From: Achaetomiella virescens
Taxonomy: Eukaryota > Ascomycota > Sordariomycetes > Sordariales > Chaetomiaceae
Length of the DNA stretch: 64,000 bases
Assembly: GCA_031001845.1 (NCBI GenBank)
Contig: JARNGD010000076.1
Location: 110,644-174,643 of the forward strand
Direction of reading: 5' to 3'
A model generated the notes under the pieces. That model did not search any database and was not told where the DNA came from. It worked only from the letters and a program-made list of their open reading frames with translations. The position numbers were made by a program, and so were the translations under genes. This document shows, one piece after another, positions 45,306 to 57,725 of this stretch. Every line of letters begins with the position of its first letter. The stretch's first letter is position 1.

Positions 45306-48300
45306 ATGACCACCCCCAGCAACGGAGTCTTTCCGCCGCCCAAAGCACTGAGATTTGTCAACAACCAGGGCCAGCCCCCGTCGAAGAGGCGGCGGATCAA
45401 TGCAGCGTACGTCTACAGTCTCCTCTTTTCGTGTGTCTGTCGTCCCATTCGGTCCCGACGTTCCTATCAAGCCCCCCCCACCACACGGGTTCTACCATGT
45501 TCGTCGCCACCATGCTGGCGCCGCACAGCGTAACACAGCTGCGGGGTTGTTGCCTTGGACAGGGTTTGGTTCCGTCAACCCCGGATTGTATTCTAAGAGT
45601 GCTCCAGATGCTTAACATGCCGCCGGAGGAAGACGCGATGTGCGGGTGAGAAACCGGTTTGCTCGACCTGTCAGAGGAACGGGCACTTTTGTGAAGGGTA
45701 CACCGACATCCCTGAGAGAAGGAGAGAGGATCGTGGAGAAGGGAGCTCTGTGGTGCCAAAAACCGAGCCTGTGGACACTGTCGACTTGAACAATGGCGCC
45801 AGAAACCACTACCTGAACGGCGACGACGACGATATGAGACGTCGATGGACGGGCAAGGTCGCGCCTCCGCCGGCGGCTTCGTCAACCAAGCCATGTCGAG
45901 GGTCGACTCCATCTCTAACCCAGCAATCCCCTCGAGCAGCCGTCTGCGGGAAGCCAGCAACGACTGGGATCAAGATGACAGTTCGGAGGGCTCCGGCAAG
46001 ACCATTGGGCATTCCAACATGACGAGGGATACGTCCCACTCGGAGGACAGTCGAAGCTCCAACCACCGATGGCCGAATCAGCAGGACCTGTATCGTGTGC
46101 CATACTTTCGCTATTTCGGTCCCACCGCCATCGTCCCCGGCTTCAAGCAAATGGTGGCGAATGTGTATCGCGATAGGCGGAGGAGTAGGGGCGGCTCGTT
46201 CTCGACAAACTCCCCGAGGTCGCTCCTTGGCGTCGGGATGCCACACAACCACACGGCGCATCACGAGACCATCTTGGAGACTCTCGAGGACCTGCCGGTC
46301 TACGACGTGAATAGCTCCGGCCCTGTCCATCCTCTGATCGTCTCTCTCGCCGAAACCTTCTTTCTCCATCTCGGCTGCAACTATCTGTTCCTACGCAAAG
46401 ACCGGTTTCTGCGCATGCTGAAGGAGAAACGAGTTGAACCGATCTTGGTCGATGCCGTCTGCGCCCTGGCCCCCGCTTCTCGGACCAACCCATCTTCGCG
46501 AACGACCACGGCGGGAAGGTGAAGCGGTCCGACTACGGCCATGTCTTTGCACAGCGGGCAAAGGCTGCAACCGTCGATACCTTCCCGTGCCCCTCCGTTG
46601 CCGCTATCCAGGCCTGCCTCCTCATGGCTTATGAGAGCTTTGGCGCCGACCAGGACAGCGCGCTGTGGATGTATCTCGGCATTGCCATTAGGATGGCTAT
46701 TGACCTTGGGCTTCAGAAGATGGAGGGCGTCAAGTATCAGGGGGAAAGTGATCCTTGGTACACGAGGAACTGGAGCCGCAAGAGCAACGATGAGACAGAC
46801 GGGTCGTCGGAGAACAAGCAGAATGAGGGAGAGACTCTCAGCCCAGAGGAGCAACAAGAAGTCGAGCAGGAGCGTATCGATACCTTCTGGGCCGTCTTTG
46901 TGCTCGACCGCGTCATCTCCTCGGGCACGGGCAGGCCTGTGACGTTCCGCGACGATGACTTCGAGCTATCGATTCCGCAGCCGACCAAAGACCCTATTTC
47001 GGGTCGATTCGCTCCGTTCCCCCCCTTCATCGAGCTCATTCACTTGTATGGCCGCGCTTCCGACGTCCTGAACAACATTCGAACTGCCGACGACCTGACT
47101 GAGGACAACAAGCAAAAGCTCAGGCAGATGGAGACGGATCTCACCGCAATCTACCAGAAGCAACCCGAGAACCTGCACTTCAACGCCCCAACTTCCGCGA
47201 ATACGTGAGCATCAACCAAGCACCACCTTTATCCTGCTGCATTTCTGGTTCCACCGCTGGTCATCATCCTTTACCAACCGTCTTTGCTGACTCCTCTCCA
47301 TAACCTTGGGTCCACTGACCTGCCGGAAGGTAGCCCTGAGCTGGCAACCAGGCGCGAATTGGCCATGTCGAGCGCCAAGACGATTGCCGACATCCTCGCC
47401 TTCGCCGAGTTGATCGACCCAAAGAGCCTGATCGGCAATCCCTTTACCTCGCAGCCCATCTACATCGCCGCTTGCGCTTTTCTGATGGAGTCAGGCGCCA
47501 ACGCCTCGCAAGCCCCGTCGCGGACCGCTTCACCATCGCCCGATGTGAAAGTTGATCGCTTCCGGTCACCTGCTGCGAGGTCTAGTTCGAGTTACGACAT
47601 ACGCTCGACGAAGCACTCTCTGCTGGCATCTGCTGCGAATCAGAACTACCAGCGCTGCTACAAATCTCTCCAGCAGCTGGAGCAATATTGGGGCGGTGTC
47701 GGGTATATCCTTAACGCACTGGACCAGAAGTCGAAGGGCATCTGGGACTGCGAGGCGTTTACGAACGAGGACTACGAAGGCCTGAAGCTCTCCCGACCAG
47801 GCTCGTTGAGCCGCCTGCCCCGGCTAGAGCATCCCTCCTCGCCCAACGTTCCGCCTCTTGCGTACTCGCTTACCGGTACCACAAATTCCCCAAACTCCAA
47901 CCTCACCGTCATGTACCAGGCCCAACCTGGAGCCGCTGTCTCTGCCTCTCTCTGCTTCAGCCACCTCTGTACCTCAGCCACCGCCCACCTCAGTCCCCCT
48001 CTCGGCGCCGACACCTCCCGGCAACATGATCTACGACCCCATCCGCCAGAGCCTTCCAGAAACACCGCCAGCGTTCCCAACGACGTATCTGCAGCCCAAC
48101 GTCTCCGCCGTGCGCTATCAGCCGCATCCCGGGAAGCGGCGTCGATCAGCCCACTCGCCAGCGCTTGGCAAGTCGATGCTGAAGTACGAGGCCCCGTCGC
48201 CCTGCGACATTGATCAAAGCAGCCCTCGCAACGACTCCAACTCGCACACGCACGGCCTCATATCCGGAACCAGCCACGCGCAACTTCACCATGCATCATA

Positions 48301-48721
48301 CACCCAGCACCACTCAGGGTATGACCCGATGTCGCACGACCGCTCCGACTCCAGCACGCCCACAAATTCGGACATGAGCCAGCAGCACCCTTCACACAAC
48401 CATGACGGCCACAACCACAGCCATGACCACGAGCATGACCACAGCCTTGACTATACCAACAGCCACGCCAACGGCTATGAGCCCGACTTTGCGCAGAGCG
48501 GGCTGGTGTCGGGGTACTACTCGTACATGGACCTGACGCCTATCAACGAGAATCTCACGTTCAACAGCCAGGAGCTCAACTTTGACCTACTGGGAATCCA
48601 GACCGATGGTATGGGTGGGCCGTGGCTGGAGTTGGTACCTGATGTGCTTGGGGGGTTGGGGCCGGGGTTATTATGGGTGGGCACCATATGGGGTAGCAGG
48701 AGTAACGGTTGCTTGGTTTGA
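45306..48721 (+). CDS. TF3: Zn2Cys6 transcription factor with fungal-specific middle homology domain (frame-broken)
   Basis: ATG 45306 opens exon 1, which ends in a basic KRRRINAA segment at 45406. The intron is 45407-45607 (GTACGT...CTCCAG, 201 nt). Exon 2 begins inside the zinc cluster: CLTCRRRKTRC, then CSTCQRNGHFC (C2C6C6C2C6C). The middle homology domain is strong: TAIVPGFKQMV, a hydrophobic HPLIVSLAETFFLHLG, ACLLMAYESFGADQDSALW, FWAVFVLDRVISSGTGRPV. The C-terminus is Pro/Ser-rich, then His-rich (HNHDGHNHSHDHEHDHS), then TPINENLTFNSQELNFDLLG. Frame breaks, mostly one-base deletions, lie near 45842, 46470, 47190, 47205-47270 (net two) and 47930. The final end is uncertain because another break may follow 48640. 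It is a probable nuclear regulator; no symbol is assigned because the target cannot be inferred. Confidence 0.82.
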
Positions 48722-50220
48722 TGGAAAGGTGGTGGTGGTGGTTGATGGAGAATGGGAAGGAAGGAGTGGCATGAGTAATGACTTCTTCTCTCTTGCCTTA
48801 TTGCTGCTGTTATTGGGTGAGTTGAGACATGAGCGACCGTGATGATGTTGCGTGCATTTGGTGGCATTTTCCGTTTCTGTTACTGCTTCTCTTGCCATGA
48901 TGTTTGGCTACTTCGATTCTTACTTTGTTTACATTTATTTCCCTCTTTTCCTTCTTGTTTTCTGCCTGCCGCTGGGCGAGCGGATGTTGAACGGACTTGG
49001 CGCATTTACTACCGCTACCTACCTGTGTTGAAAAGGGGGGGTTGAACAGGGCAGACAGACAGTAACAGTGGTCACGATGGTGCGAGCACAGCACAGCACA
49101 TTGTGGTGGACAGAGGCTGGGCAAAAACAGGGAATGGATGGCCAGGGGCTTGGTTCTTCCCATGATTATCATCTACCAGCTATTCGAGTATACGACGAAT
49201 CTACCTGTCATGTGGTTTGTCGGTACCTGGCGCATGGGAAGGGAAAGGGATAGGGATAGGACAGCAACAAAGAACAGCTGGCGGAGTAGGGAAGGGAAAG
49301 GGTAAGAAGCAAATGAACTGGGGCTTTTCTTGAAGGCACGAGTTATATTTATCTTATTGTTGAGTTTGTGATGTCTTGGGTTGGAGTTTGTGGTGTTTAC
49401 AGCAGCGAGTTTAGCGAGCAAGTGATTGAGTGAGTTTCGAACTTGAGTTTGGCATTTGACAGCAACGCAACACATGGGATCTACTTTTCCGTGCGATCTG
49501 TGGTGTTTGAGAGTATTATTACTATTGGCTTCAAGCTGTGAGGCGGTGGTTCCTTACCTAGAGTGTGTATGTTATGCATCTCACAAACTTGCTGGCAGAG
49601 TTTTGACATGTTTCTTACTTGTAGAGCCTCTCTCGGATCATGAAAAGCAAGACAACCACTGTCTCTGAGGCAAGAAGGATCACCTCTTCACATCGACTTT
49701 CCTTTGACAACAACGATACTGTCAAGGGACTCGGCATAAAAATCATCTGTGTAGAAGGGTAAAACTCAAAAGGATGGCAGAGTCAACACTCGTGACGGAT
49801 GGTGCACTCAGTCCTGTGGTTGCGAGCCAAAGACTGGACCCCGATATCTGTACTTTGTTCTGAATGCTACTGAATCAGCACGTTGGGGAGAGAGGGGAAT
49901 GTGACATGAGGCTTTCTAGGACATTTCACTCTCAGGTATCTCAATGGCCTGGAGCCGCAGAGACCAAGTTACACAAAATGAAGCATGAACATGAAAGGAA
50001 TCTATGTACTTGACCAGAGTCTGATGCTGTATATACAATCAAGGAATCCTTCCAAGGCAATCTTGCCATTTCAGCCTTCCCCTCCCCCGCGGCAGGCCCG
50101 GGCTATCATCCCGAAGCTCCCTATGCAACCACAATGCAATGCGATCATAACGCGCTCATTAAACATCCCACTTCTCTTCTCCCTTCCGCTTCCTCCCAAG
50201 CTTCTCTTCTTGCCCCCACG
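48722..50220. other. Intergenic region between TF3 and the phenol-hydroxylase-like gene
   Basis: These are the 3' flanks of two convergent genes. AT-richer sequence with short purine runs (GGGAAGGGAAAGGG, about 49230-49300) is present. No gene, repeat pair or RNA structure was recognised. Confidence 0.5.
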
Positions 50221-52317
50221 CTAAAGTTGCGCCTGTGTCCCCCCCAACTGCTTCGTACAAAACGCGCCAAAGTACGCATTCAGCGCATCCACCGTGGCGC
50301 TGCCCTCCTCCAGCGCGACCACCACGCCGACATAGCCGTCGGGCCTCACAACCACGACGCCGCCCTTCTCCTCGTCCAGCCCCATCTTGGCGTGAGCGCA
50401 CGCCTTGGCATCCGGCACGCGCCTGTCCCAGCGGTCGTCGGCGTACACGTGGTCCCTGTACCGCGCCAGCAGCGGGGGCAGGTCGCGCGAGATCTCGATC
50501 TGCGGGCGCGGCGCGGCAAAGACGGTGCAGACGGTGAAGAAGTGCGAGTGCGGGTTGTGCCGCTCGTGGTGGCTGACGCTGTCGACGTCCGGGCGGGTGT
50601 AGGCGGTGTAGAACGAGTTTTTCTTGGCCATGTTGGCGGCGAAGTCGCGCAGGGCTTGGCCCGTGACGGCGGGGTTGCCAGCGAAGACGAAGAGGCGGAA
50701 GGAGCCGTTGAGGGGGATTTCTTGCTCCAGATGGACCACGTTGGCATCGACGACCCGGGTAACGTCCGCGTTGATGAGCAGGCGGCCCGGGACGAGCTTG
50801 GTGGTCTTGGGGTGGACGACGTGGGATTGGGCGGGGTGGGAGGGCGACCAGTTGAGGGAGTTGGCTTTGTAGAAGACGCCGTAGCCGCTGGTGAATTCGC
50901 AGGATTCTTTGAAGGTCTTGATGAATTCATTTTCTTGGTGGGCGGCAGTGGCTTGGGATGAGGCGGCGGCGACTTCGTTGGCGGCCGGCGGGCGCTGCGA
51001 GAAGAGCTTGGCGTACTTGTTGTCGAAGGCCAGGAGGGTCTCGGCGACATCCTTGCGCTCAGGCTCGTACGTCTCGAGAAGGCTGCGGTTGGCGAAGCCG
51101 GCCTCGACGGCGTGGATCTTCCAGGCGAGGTTCAGGGCGTCCAGGAAGGCAGTGTTCATGCCCTGCCCGGCCTTGGGCTGTATCCGGTGTGTCAGTTCAG
51201 CTAGTTCAGACCAGAGAGGAGCTTGCGGTAAAACATACGCTGTGGGTGTGGCAAGCGTCACCACCGAGGAACACCCGGTGGTCCAGCGTGTACTTGTCAG
51301 AGATACCCTGGCCGATAGGGTAGACAGAGTACCATTCCACCCGTTCCCACTCAATCGAATAGGGCTGCAGGATACGCTTGGCGGAGGCTTGCACCTCCTC
51401 GGCAGTGGCAGTCTTGCGGGGGTTGAAGTCGGGGTCGGTAGAGGAGGCGATCTGGATATAGAGACGGACCATGTTGTTCTCACGGGGGATAACCATGATG
51501 GAACCGTGCTCCGAGTGAATCGTGCATTTCATCTGATATAGGATTTAGCATCCAGGGGTTCCTGCTTGCGGGCCAGACGTCGACGCACCTTGATATCGGG
51601 GAAGTCCGTCTTGACAACGCCGTCCATGACACCCCACACGTAGGCAATGGGGTCTTTGTGCTTGATGCCGATCTTCAGCTGGTCTCGGATGAACGACCGC
51701 GCGCCCTCGCCACCAAACAGATACTTTGCCTTGATGGTCTCCTTGGCGGTGCCGTCGACATGCTCGAGGTCGACGGTGACAGGGTAATCCGGGTTCTCAT
51801 TCTCGTTGGAGGTGAAGCCCTTGATGGTCCATGGCCGCTGGATCTTGACGTTGTTCTTCTCGAGGTCACCAATGAAGACGCGCTCGATCAGACCCTGATG
51901 AAGAAGGGTTGTGAACGGATACCTGGCGTCGATGAAGCTTGGGCAGCTGGCCCAGGTGCCGGTGCGGACGATGCCCTTTCCGTTCTTAGGAGGGTCCCAG
52001 AATGCAACCTCGTAGACGCGGGCGGGCTTGTGAGCCATGATGGCGGACTTCAGACCCATGTTCCGGAGCAGGTCAAGCGAGCGGGGCTGGATACCGTCGG
52101 CCCGGCCAGTCGGTGTCGGCTCTGCCCGGTTGTCGATGTGCTTGATCTTGTAACCCCATCTCGCCAGGCAGGTAGAAAGCATGAGACCAACAGGGCCAGC
52201 GCCGACAATGACTTTTCAACACCGTTAGTAATCTGAAGCACAACTAAGGTCAACCGACGAATCCTTACCAATGTCATAGTGGCTGGGGCTTGGGTGTCTA
52301 TCAGCTGGCGTAGCCAT
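50221..52317 (-). CDS. Phenol 2-monooxygenase-like FAD-dependent aromatic hydroxylase (intact, 640 aa)
   Basis: Predicted to hydroxylate phenolic substrates using NADPH, O2 and FAD. Four exons: 52269-52317, 51589-52211, 51239-51532 and 50221-51177. The introns (57, 56 and 61 nt) all have GT and AG ends and keep phase, giving 640 residues with no frame break. The N-terminus after MATPADRHP carries the dinucleotide-binding motif VIVGAGPVGL. The second FAD motif is FLGGDACHTHSPKAGQGMN. The C-terminal third (LPPLLARYRDHVYADDRWDRR and onward) fits the thioredoxin-like Phe_hydrox_dim domain typical of this family. The length agrees with fungal family members of about 600-670 residues. No pathway partners (ring-cleavage dioxygenase, transporter) lie beside it, so the exact phenol is not inferable. 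It is the only gene here without a frame break. Confidence 0.88.
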
Positions 52318-55300
52318 TGTCTCTGGGGTATCTGAATGTCTGGGCCAAGAGCAGGGAGCAAAACGAAATCGACAAGAACACTGGGTATCTCAAAGGGGTA
52401 AAAGAAAGCTGATGGTATGGGAAGGATCATGGAGGTTCGAAGGGCGACTCGGGAGGCACGACCAAGATATTTGAGCACCTGCGGCTCTTCGCTACCAGGA
52501 TCCAGATTTGGATCCGAGCATCGGGCCAGAACTACAGCGAGGAGCCTGCAAAAGGCCGAGCAATCACATCGCCAACTTGCGAGGTTAGCTTGGGGTGGTA
52601 CGACCCAGAATCGCGGCAAGACCTTCGGGAAGATCCAGCGGCCAGGTTTTGGCTCGGAGCGAAGGAGAAGGCGAAGGCGAAGAGCAGCGTCAACTGGGGC
52701 CAGGAATCAGGCATGTGTGTCCCGGCAAGGTCGACGGCTGTACGAATAGGGCGAGCAGGGGATCTCGGACGCCTCGCCCTCGCAAAGCGCTGGACCAGTG
52801 TGGGGTTGTGGGCATGTTCTCGGTCGGACGACTGGCACGCTGCGACGCCGCCAATCCAGCTTCTTTGCAGAGCTCGCTGGGAGCTGGGGTTTAGGCTGGC
52901 ACGAAGCAAGTGAGGGGGACGATCGGGACTTAAACACGGGAATGAGTGGCGGGGCCGTTGTGGGGTTGCCACGGCTGGACTGTCGGGATTGGGATGCGGG
53001 TTAGGGCGGCGTTAGCGGGTTTAGAGCCCTGTGGGACTCCACGTTGCATTCCCCCCAGCTTCCTTCTCCAGACGACGGCAGCTGTCATTGGGCCGGTGCA
53101 GCACCCGGTTGGCGTCACCCTGTTGTAGACTCTGCCGTCTCCGCCAGCCGTCACATCCCAGCTGTGGGTAACGGGATGTCAGGAGCCGCAGGGTCTCATC
53201 AGCAAGCCCACACGCATGGCCGGTGCCCGACCCGGCCGGTGATATGAGCCGCAATGGCAACGACAAGCGGCTAGACGGCCGGCTCCCAAAGTCGCATGAA
53301 CGTCGGCCTTGTTGGATACTTGGCACCGGCCAGGGGCAAACGGAGGACAATGTGACGGCGGTATCATTGGCCTCGACCTGCCAGGACCTCGACTACTGCT
53401 ACGCTCTGCTGCTATCTTGCACTCCCTCCGACGGCTAGTCCAACCATGCTTCTTCGCTCGATCTGGTTCATGCCATGAATGATGCCGACCAGCGTCGGGC
53501 CTTCTATTTTCTCTGATTGATCGGGTTCTTCAGTGGGTTCTGTCACTCGGCCGTGTGTTGCGGGACGAGGTTGATGAGTGGAGAAGACCGGGGTCCCCGA
53601 GAACCTTTGCTGTTTCGGCGCCCCGGGGAGCGGGTTGCGAGGGGATGAATGGGGAGGTCTCTTGTCGTGCTGTGCAGCCGGACGGCGCCGGTGCCAATGA
53701 CGGATCATGTTGCCGGCGTGAGGGCAGTGTATGGAAAATACGGAACGGTGGAAGGGAAGCTGAACTTCGTTGCGCCCTTAAGATGTTCGACCTGCACGAC
53801 CCAAGATCAGCGCCCAGGCGTCCATGCTTAGGATGACCACGACGATGACGACGTTGACGACGTTGTGACAAATGCCCACCGAGAGAGCGCCGCGAAGCCA
53901 TCCATCTGTTGAGATGTGACACAACTGGCCCTTTCGAGACGGGCCTTGCCGTCTTCACTGCGTGACGGCGTGGGCGTTGCGATAAGGAACATCCTCGGGG
54001 AGTTGTCCGACCAGAGTCGAAATTAAGGTATCGAAATACCCCTCCTGTTGGTGGGATTTAGGGCTGGGCTGGGCTGGATTGGAGGTCGTTCCTCCTCCTT
54101 TGGGTCAGCGCGAGCGAGGGCTCGGGCACAACATTTGCTTGCGCCGCCACAGAAACTACTGGTTCCGGCGGCGGGCACTTCTGCTGGCAGCATGGAAGAA
54201 GGGAGAAAAATCGACTTTGATCTGGACGGTGACATGTACTTGCTTGCATGTTGGAGTGTCTCGAGGGCTGCCCCCTTTTCCAAACAACAATAAACACAGC
54301 TACAATGACGCTGGACGTTGACGGCTGCTGTGCAGCACCCTGTACCAAGCCGACCGATATGCGACCGGTCATGGACGACGGGCGGGCTCCGAGCAACGAG
54401 AAAGACAGAAGAGACCAGATGTAGGACATCCCCCGATCTCATCTTTCACGCACCCGGGACCGCGGGGTCGTTGCCATGAGAACCCCTCCTCTACGGACAG
54501 CCAGGAGTCTCAAATTCGACGAAAACACGCCTCGTTATTCTTTCCACCCGCTTCAGAAAAAGGCCGCGGTGGACCACAAGGGCATCGCCCAACCTGTTCT
54601 CGGCGATGAACAAAGCCTCGCTGCTGTTCGCAAAATCGACTCGCCCGTTATTCATTCGGGAACAATGTGCGTTTCTGGAGCGGTCGAAGACATCGAAGTT
54701 ACGGTGAGCAGTATTGACAGCATGGAACGCGGCAATGATCCCATCGTCCACGAGATCGGCCAAGCGAAGCAGGTGGTGTTTTCGTCGGCTCGACCAATGG
54801 TGGTGAGGGTGAAGGGAGATTCAACACCAGAGATCAATCGACAACAGTCAGTTGAGGAAGATGTCGGTTGCGGTGAGAGGCATCCCGACGAAGTTCAGAG
54901 TATGTTGGTTTCTCTACCTTGTCTTTCCAGCGTTTCTCTTCACTTTGGCTTTGAATCCCCGATCGAGATGGAATCAGAGGTTGCAGTCAATTCGGCCTTA
55001 TCGAGGCGCGACACTGGGGGGTCAGGTGTTCTTGACTGTGGACAACGACGCCGGTCTGCTTTTGCAAACCTTGAGTATGCCCATGAGCGGTACTCTGGGC
55101 ACGCGTCGAGACCTCGCATTGTGCTCAGACCATATGGGACGAAACAGGCCGGGTGATTCTCCAGTCGACCGACCTTCCGTCAGGACCTGGGCTCCTCCTC
55201 CCGAGAAATCACTTTTCCTCGTGCACTGCCTGGCACTGCCTGGAGATTTTCTACATGTTCACACGGGGAACAACATGAGCAGCAAGTGCGGCAGCGGCAA

Positions 55301-55786
55301 CAGCGAGTGTCCCAGCAAGGTTGGCCCTTTTCTTCTCGAGTCGCGGTCGAGGGGAAGCTCTGTCGGCGAGGGCCGTAAGTGTTATTTCCCTCTTCTTCCG
55401 ACTTCTGCAATTCTATTCATGCTTTCTGCCCAAGAGCTACCGCATTGACCAGCTGACTGGAGGGAAGTCGCAGCCACACCTTCCGAGGCAGCTCGCTCCT
55501 CAAGTATCAAAACAAACCCGCGGGGTCCTGGTGAGCGGCTTCCTCCCTTTTACAACGCATCTCGCAATGGCTCTTAACCCTCTTACTGCTGCAGAGAAGG
55601 AATACCTCGCAATTCGCACAGCCGATTGGGTTGAGAGCGTGTATGAAGAGGCCGGTACCCCTCCTGGGCACGCCCCTCCTCTTGCTGTAAATCTCCCTCA
55701 CTCTCCAACCGTTCTTTCCCGCAACTCTTTCCTGACAAAGTTTACGCTAGTTGATCGAAAACAAGCACTCCACGGAACCCACCAAC
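52318..55786. other. Intergenic region between divergent flavoenzyme and unknown-protein genes
   Basis: About 3.5 kb lies between the two divergent starts. The 226-codon forward open frame at 54476-55156 contains no domain and no clear splice continuation; I do not count it as a gene. The stretch 55170-55780 is C/T-rich with several plausible splice sites and may be the 5' UTR, possibly with an intron, of the gene starting at 55787. No operator was recognised. Confidence 0.5.
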
Positions 55787-57725
55787 ATGGTCAATTCTCA
55801 TCGGGAGCGCCACCAAGCTCCCAACGATTCCGCGATTCGAGGCAACTTCGTCCCGCTATCGACTTCGTTCAGAGCGCGCTCGCCGTCGCCCCAGCGTGAC
55901 CAAGGACCCCACGGCGTCTACTTGCAGTTTAGCTTGACCGACTCGCAGATGGATAAGCTGACAGCTGTGTAAGTGTTTTCCCGAGGCCCCTTTGGGCCGT
56001 CTACTGACAGGGTCCAGCCTCTCCTCGGAGAATGGTGATGAGTCGCTGGTTCGAGGCAGAGCGAGACACGCCGACCAAGATGCGGAGGCGCCGAAGAAGA
56101 CTAATAAGGAGAATACTGCGCCCAGCATGCGGTCTCGGTCTCCAGACAAGATGCCTCAGTTGAACAAGACACCCTCTCGCGCGCGGTCTCGTTCTCCGGT
56201 CAAGTTCAACGTTGGTAAAACCCCGAAAGGCAGCGTACCGTTCAGGGCTTCAAAGGCAACGACACATCCGCTTCTCCCAGCAAGGCACAGGAAGCTGAGT
56301 TTGCATGGGGAACTTCTAATGCTCACGGTGCGCAGACTCACCCAGCAGGGCGTGTAACCAAAGGTCCCCTCCCCCGATCGACACAGACATTGCTCGGGTC
56401 CACGCAAAGGTGGCAGCCTACCGGGAGGGTAAGCAGCCCGTCGTTGTGGTCCATAATCCTCCGGAGAAAACCGCATCTCCTGTTCGCCGGTCTGATCGGT
56501 ACGCTACGACAGACGATTCTTCTTCGTACTACTCTCAGGATTCCACTAGGGAGCGGTATCCTTCTTGCATCAGCCCTTTGCGGATCCACAAGGCCACCGA
56601 ACCCAAGCAGGCCAGCATACTTCAGGAGTATGCTGAGATACAGAACGCCCCGCGCGGCTCGGATAAAGCATCGGTCGAGCTTGAGCAACGCGGCACCACG
56701 GATGAGGCATCTAGTGGAGCTGAACTGGCGTACACTCCTCTGGCGCCCTTCCTTCCCAAGGCGCCCCAACCATCAGGAAGGCCTCCAAGACCTTGATTGG
56801 AGAGGGGGGCTGGCTAGAGAACACGTCGAAGCCCGCCGAGCCGACGGCGTCACCCACTCGAGCTGGTGGTTTCCTAGGCAACCTCGTGAAGAAGGCAAAG
56901 GGGATGGTAGGTAAACTTGCAGCAGTCTTTTGCGGCCTTCACTGACCAGACTTCAGATCGAGGCAAACCAGGACAGCCGTGCCCAGCGCAAGTCGCGCGA
57001 ATCGGATAAATCCCGCCCGACCTCTCGTCAGCTCGCCATCTCCCTTTCCCCGCGCGAGCAGAGCCTCCTCTACTGCGAGCTCGAGTTCGTTGTCGCCACC
57101 GCCCTCAACGACTACATCACGGCGCAGTTCAACGCCGGCCGCCTCGAAACCGACCGCCTCAAGAAAGTCGCCGAGGACTGGCAGCGTAAGGGCCGCCCAA
57201 AGGTGGTCGGCTTTCGCTACGACCTCGAGACACAGCTCGACCTGGTGCGCGTGCACGTTAACGACTTCAAGTTCTACTCGCGTATCGCCGCCACCACGGC
57301 CATCTTGGGCATCATCGACACCATGAAGGCCAACGCCCGCGTGCTGCGGATTCGGACCTTCTGCCAGCCCGACACTGTCATCGCGAAACAGCTGCTGGAT
57401 TCGCAGAGCCTGTTCAACATACTAGGGTGCCCCGAGGACCAACAGATCAAGCTGGCGGAAATTATTGCCTTCTTCAAGGCGGCGATCGAGAGGGAGCGGA
57501 TGCAGGCGAGGCAGGACAAGCCGGAGACGGCCGCCCCTTCGGCGTCTGCGCCGGTTGCGGCCGCGACGCTTGGCTCGCCGATGCGCAACACGAGGAGCCC
57601 GACGGCAGGGTGGTGAGGACTGGTGGGGGACCGCTGCTGCTGTGAATGGCGGTCAGCTTCGCCGCAGCAAGTCCCACGGCGCCGGCCCGATGGATCCGGC
57701 GGGCTACGAGTCGCAGGGCGAGTAA
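55787..57725 (+). CDS. Conserved fungal protein of unknown function, Ser/Pro-rich N-terminus and helical C-terminal domain (frame-broken)
   Basis: ATG 55787 (CCAACATGG context) is preferred over the in-frame ATG 55751. Exon 1 encodes an RSPSPQ-rich segment and FSLTDSQMDKL. The introns are 55969-56017 and 56907-56956. The middle is disordered with repeated RSRSP-type motifs (SRARSRSPVKF). The C-terminal part (about 57050-57500) is an ordered helical domain: EQSLLYCELEFVVATALNDY, KVVGFRYDLETQLDLV, FYSRIAATTAILGI, RTFCQPDTVIAKQLLDSQS. The end in the likely correct frame is MDPAGYESQGE with the stop at 57723-57725; the competing frame stops at 57614-57616. Frame breaks lie near 56243, 56377, 56763 and 57607. 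I recognise the C-terminal block as a fungal conserved region without a named function. RS-type motifs and helices would fit a scaffold or cytoskeletal role, but that is speculation. Confidence 0.72.

Noticed and set aside
54476..55156. 226-codon open frame upstream of the unknown-protein gene
   Set aside because: No domain or conserved-looking block and no matching exon downstream. It may be leader sequence. Protein-level conservation would be needed to accept it.
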